A stretch of DNA of 64,000 nt from Oleiphilus sp. (GTDB lineage: Bacteria > Pseudomonadota > Gammaproteobacteria > Pseudomonadales > Oleiphilaceae). The notes beneath the pieces were generated by a model that saw only the letters and a list, made by a program, of their open reading frames with translations, ran no database searches and was not told the DNA's origin. Both the position numbers and the translations under genes were made by a program. The DNA is taken from the NCBI GenBank assembly GCA_006212045.1, contig PZPK01000004.1:186001-250000 (forward strand), written 5' to 3'. Positions 62,427-64,000 of the stretch are shown here, one piece after another (the first letter of the stretch is position 1; each line of letters opens with the position of its first letter).

Positions 62427-64000
62427 TTAGTCTTCTTCCAGATCCAGGTCATAGAACTCTTCCAGTTCAGACTCTCTATCCTGCAAAGTGGCAGAAACGC
62501 GGAATACCTCATCCAGGCTGGTGTGTCCCTGCTTGGCGAAGTCCAATGCGCAGTACTCCAGAGGCTTGTAATAGGGGCTTTCGCGCGCCGCTTTCTCAAA
62601 CTCTTCAGGGTCGGCACGGCGCAGTGCACTCAGCGTATTGGCATCCATTTCCAGCCACTCATAGATACCGATTCGACCTTTATACCCGGTATTTCCACAC
62701 TGGTAACAGCCAGTTCCACGGGTATAGGTTTCTGCGACTTCCTCGCCGTCTTCCATCAGTCCCGACAGCCATATCCGCTCCTGCTCTGTGGGATAATAGT
62801 CGGTTGCACAGTTTTCGCAGATGCGACGCACAAGCCGTTGCGCCAACACGCCCTGCAGGGAACTCGCAACCAGATAGGGTTCCGCGCCCATGTCAATTAA
62901 ACGCATGGCGCTGCTAATGGCATCATTGGTATGCAGAGTCGACATTACCAGGTGGCCGGTCATGGCTGCTCTAAGGCCTATCTCGGCTGTTTCCTGGTCA
63001 CGCATCTCACCTACCAGAACCACATCAGGATCCTGTCGCAAACAGGCCCTTAGTACGGTCGAAAAGGTCAGCCCCACCTTCGGGTTCACCTGCACCTGGG
63101 TAATGCGTGGCAAGCGGTACTCGACAGGGTCTTCGGCCGTAATAATCTTGACTTCGGGTTTGTTCAGTTTTGTCAGGGCACCATACAAGGTGGTCGTTTT
63201 ACCGCTTCCCGTTGGGCCGGTGACCAGAATAAGACCATGGGGACGCGTAATCGCGACTCTGAAACGGTCCAAAATCTTGGGAGGCATACCGCTTTTTTCA
63301 AGACCCAGCATGCCGTCCGTCTGGTCGAGCAGCCGCATCACCACGGATTCACCGTACTGTGTAGGCATGGTAGATAAACGGACATCCACCGATCGCCCTT
63401 TGACACGGATATTGAATCGACCATCCTGCGGGATACGTTTTTCCGATATATTCAGACCCGACATCAGCTTCAGCCTTAACACCAGCGCTGCGTTGATTCG
63501 GGTTTCCTTCATTTCCTGTTCTTGCAGGACGCCATCAATCCGTTGACGAATGCGTACGACATTTTCATCGGGTTCGATATGTATGTCGGATGTTCTCGCC
63601 ATAACGGCATCTTCAAAAATAGACTGCAGCAGCTTAACAACGGGGGCTTCGGAATCATCACCGGTGGCGGTCAGTTCGGCCAGATCGAAAGCATCGTCAG
63701 AGAGTTCACTGTCCAACTCTTCCGCCAGATTGGAAATTTGGTCGGTGCGGCGGTATACAATATCAAGGGTGCTAAGCAGTTCGCCTTCGCGCACGACAGC
63801 CTGACGCGTTTGCTGCTTCACCGTTTGCGTAATTTCATCCAGCGCCATCAGATCCATGGGATCGGCCATACCTATAAGCAAGGTACCTTGCTGCTCATCC
63901 AGTACGATGGCCCGGAAGCGTCGTGCCTGCGCTTCAGGCAGCTTTTTGATCAAGTCCTGATTGAACTGATAGTGATTAAGCTGCACAAACGGGATTTCAA
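62427..64000 (-). CDS. mshE: MSHA pilus assembly ATPase MshE (partial, 5' end outside window)
   Basis: The PilB/GspE-type hexameric ATPase that powers pilus extension; MshE of Vibrio binds c-di-GMP at its N-terminus. About 524 residues are visible. The frame continues past 64000 (EIPF before VQLNHYQF), so the start and most of the c-di-GMP-binding N-terminal domain are off the edge. Seen are Walker A GPTGSGKTTTLYG, the Asp box, the Walker B-like VVLVGEMRDQETAEIG, and a tetracysteine zinc motif (CENC and CYQC). The C-terminal tail is acidic (EEFYDLDLEED). Confidence 0.92.
   Translation of the reverse strand, partial: EIPFVQLNHYQFNQDLIKKLPEAQARRFRAIVLDEQQGTLLIGMADPMDLMALDEITQTVKQQTRQAVVREGELLSTLDIVYRRTDQISNLAEELDSELSDDAFDLAELTATGDDSEAPVVKLLQSIFEDAVMARTSDIHIEPDENVVRIRQRIDGVLQEQEMKETRINAALVLRLKLMSGLNISEKRIPQDGRFNIRVKGRSVDVRLSTMPTQYGESVVMRLLDQTDGMLGLEKSGMPPKILDRFRVAITRPHGLILVTGPTGSGKTTTLYGALTKLNKPEVKIITAEDPVEYRLPRITQVQVNPKVGLTFSTVLRACLRQDPDVVLVGEMRDQETAEIGLRAAMTGHLVMSTLHTNDAISSAMRLIDMGAEPYLVASSLQGVLAQRLVRRICENCATDYYPTEQERIWLSGLMEDGEEVAETYTRGTGCYQCGNTGYKGRIGIYEWLEMDANTLSALRRADPEEFEKAARESPYYKPLEYCALDFAKQGHTSLDEVFRVSATLQDRESELEEFYDLDLEED

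Overview
The window is chromosomal DNA of a Gram-negative gammaproteobacterium. It carries LPS core and Kdo genes, an outer-membrane porin, TolC, GlnE/NtrB/NtrC nitrogen control, an MSHA-type pilus and PtsP. Several gene orders match the Pseudomonas/Oceanospirillales lineage: HAD phosphatase-rppH-ptsP, glnE-ilvE-waaF, nudF-yqiB-cpdA-yqiA beside tolC, and DUF4124-glnL-glnG near glnA. A marine or surface-associated relative is likely, but I cannot name genus or species. I see no tRNA, rRNA, CRISPR array, integrase or transposase.

Layout. 1-2148 (minus): serine biosynthesis, serC then serA (serA is cut by the window start). 2.3-4.6 kb: a lone ParB/sulfiredoxin-like protein, a small secreted protein, and a patatin-like protein whose nucleophile serine is asparagine. 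4.7-11.5 kb: rppH-ptsP divergent from a HAD phosphatase and an imelysin lipoprotein, then rlmI and an HDOD protein. 11.6-16.1 kb (minus): a full glycine cleavage operon gcvT-gcvH-gcvPA-gcvPB with a split P-protein. 16.2-20.5 kb: nudF-yqiB / cpdA-yqiA divergent from tolC, with a structured, terminator-bearing gap between yqiB and cpdA. 20.5-30.5 kb: an LPS inner-core block (waaA, ELM1-like, two GT4 glycosyltransferases, Kdo kinase, a GT8-like protein, an LpxL-like acyltransferase, an SGNH protein with Cys as nucleophile, gmhB, gmhA, waaF). 30.6-36.1 kb: ilvE, glnE, a DUF547 protein and a CYTH protein. 36.2-40.2 kb: porin, dtd, typA. 40.3-52.5 kb: glnA with a sigma54/NtrC-type control region, then a type I secretion island holding a short VCBS protein with a LapA-like retention module, and then DUF4124-glnL-glnG. 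52.6-64 kb (minus): MSHA pilus genes mshE (partial)-G-F-A-C-D-O-P-Q.

How the parts work together. GlnE (adenylyltransferase), GlnA (with its Tyr397 adenylylation site), NtrB and NtrC form the classical nitrogen-assimilation control set. SerA/SerC and the Gcv operon feed the serine-glycine-C1 branch. GmhA, GmhB and WaaF make and add heptose, while WaaA and KdkA add and phosphorylate Kdo. The T1SS-exported VCBS protein and the MSHA pilus with its PA14/LamG MshQ are two separate candidate surface-attachment systems.

Most interesting items: the miniature LapA-like T1SS substrate with a PAAG site at the position where LapG cuts LapA, and its island-like placement between glnA and ntrBC; the structured region with an orphan plus-strand terminator between yqiB and cpdA; two enzyme-family members with altered nucleophiles; the structured repeat after glnG; and the MshQ domain architecture. 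These are predictions from sequence reading alone.
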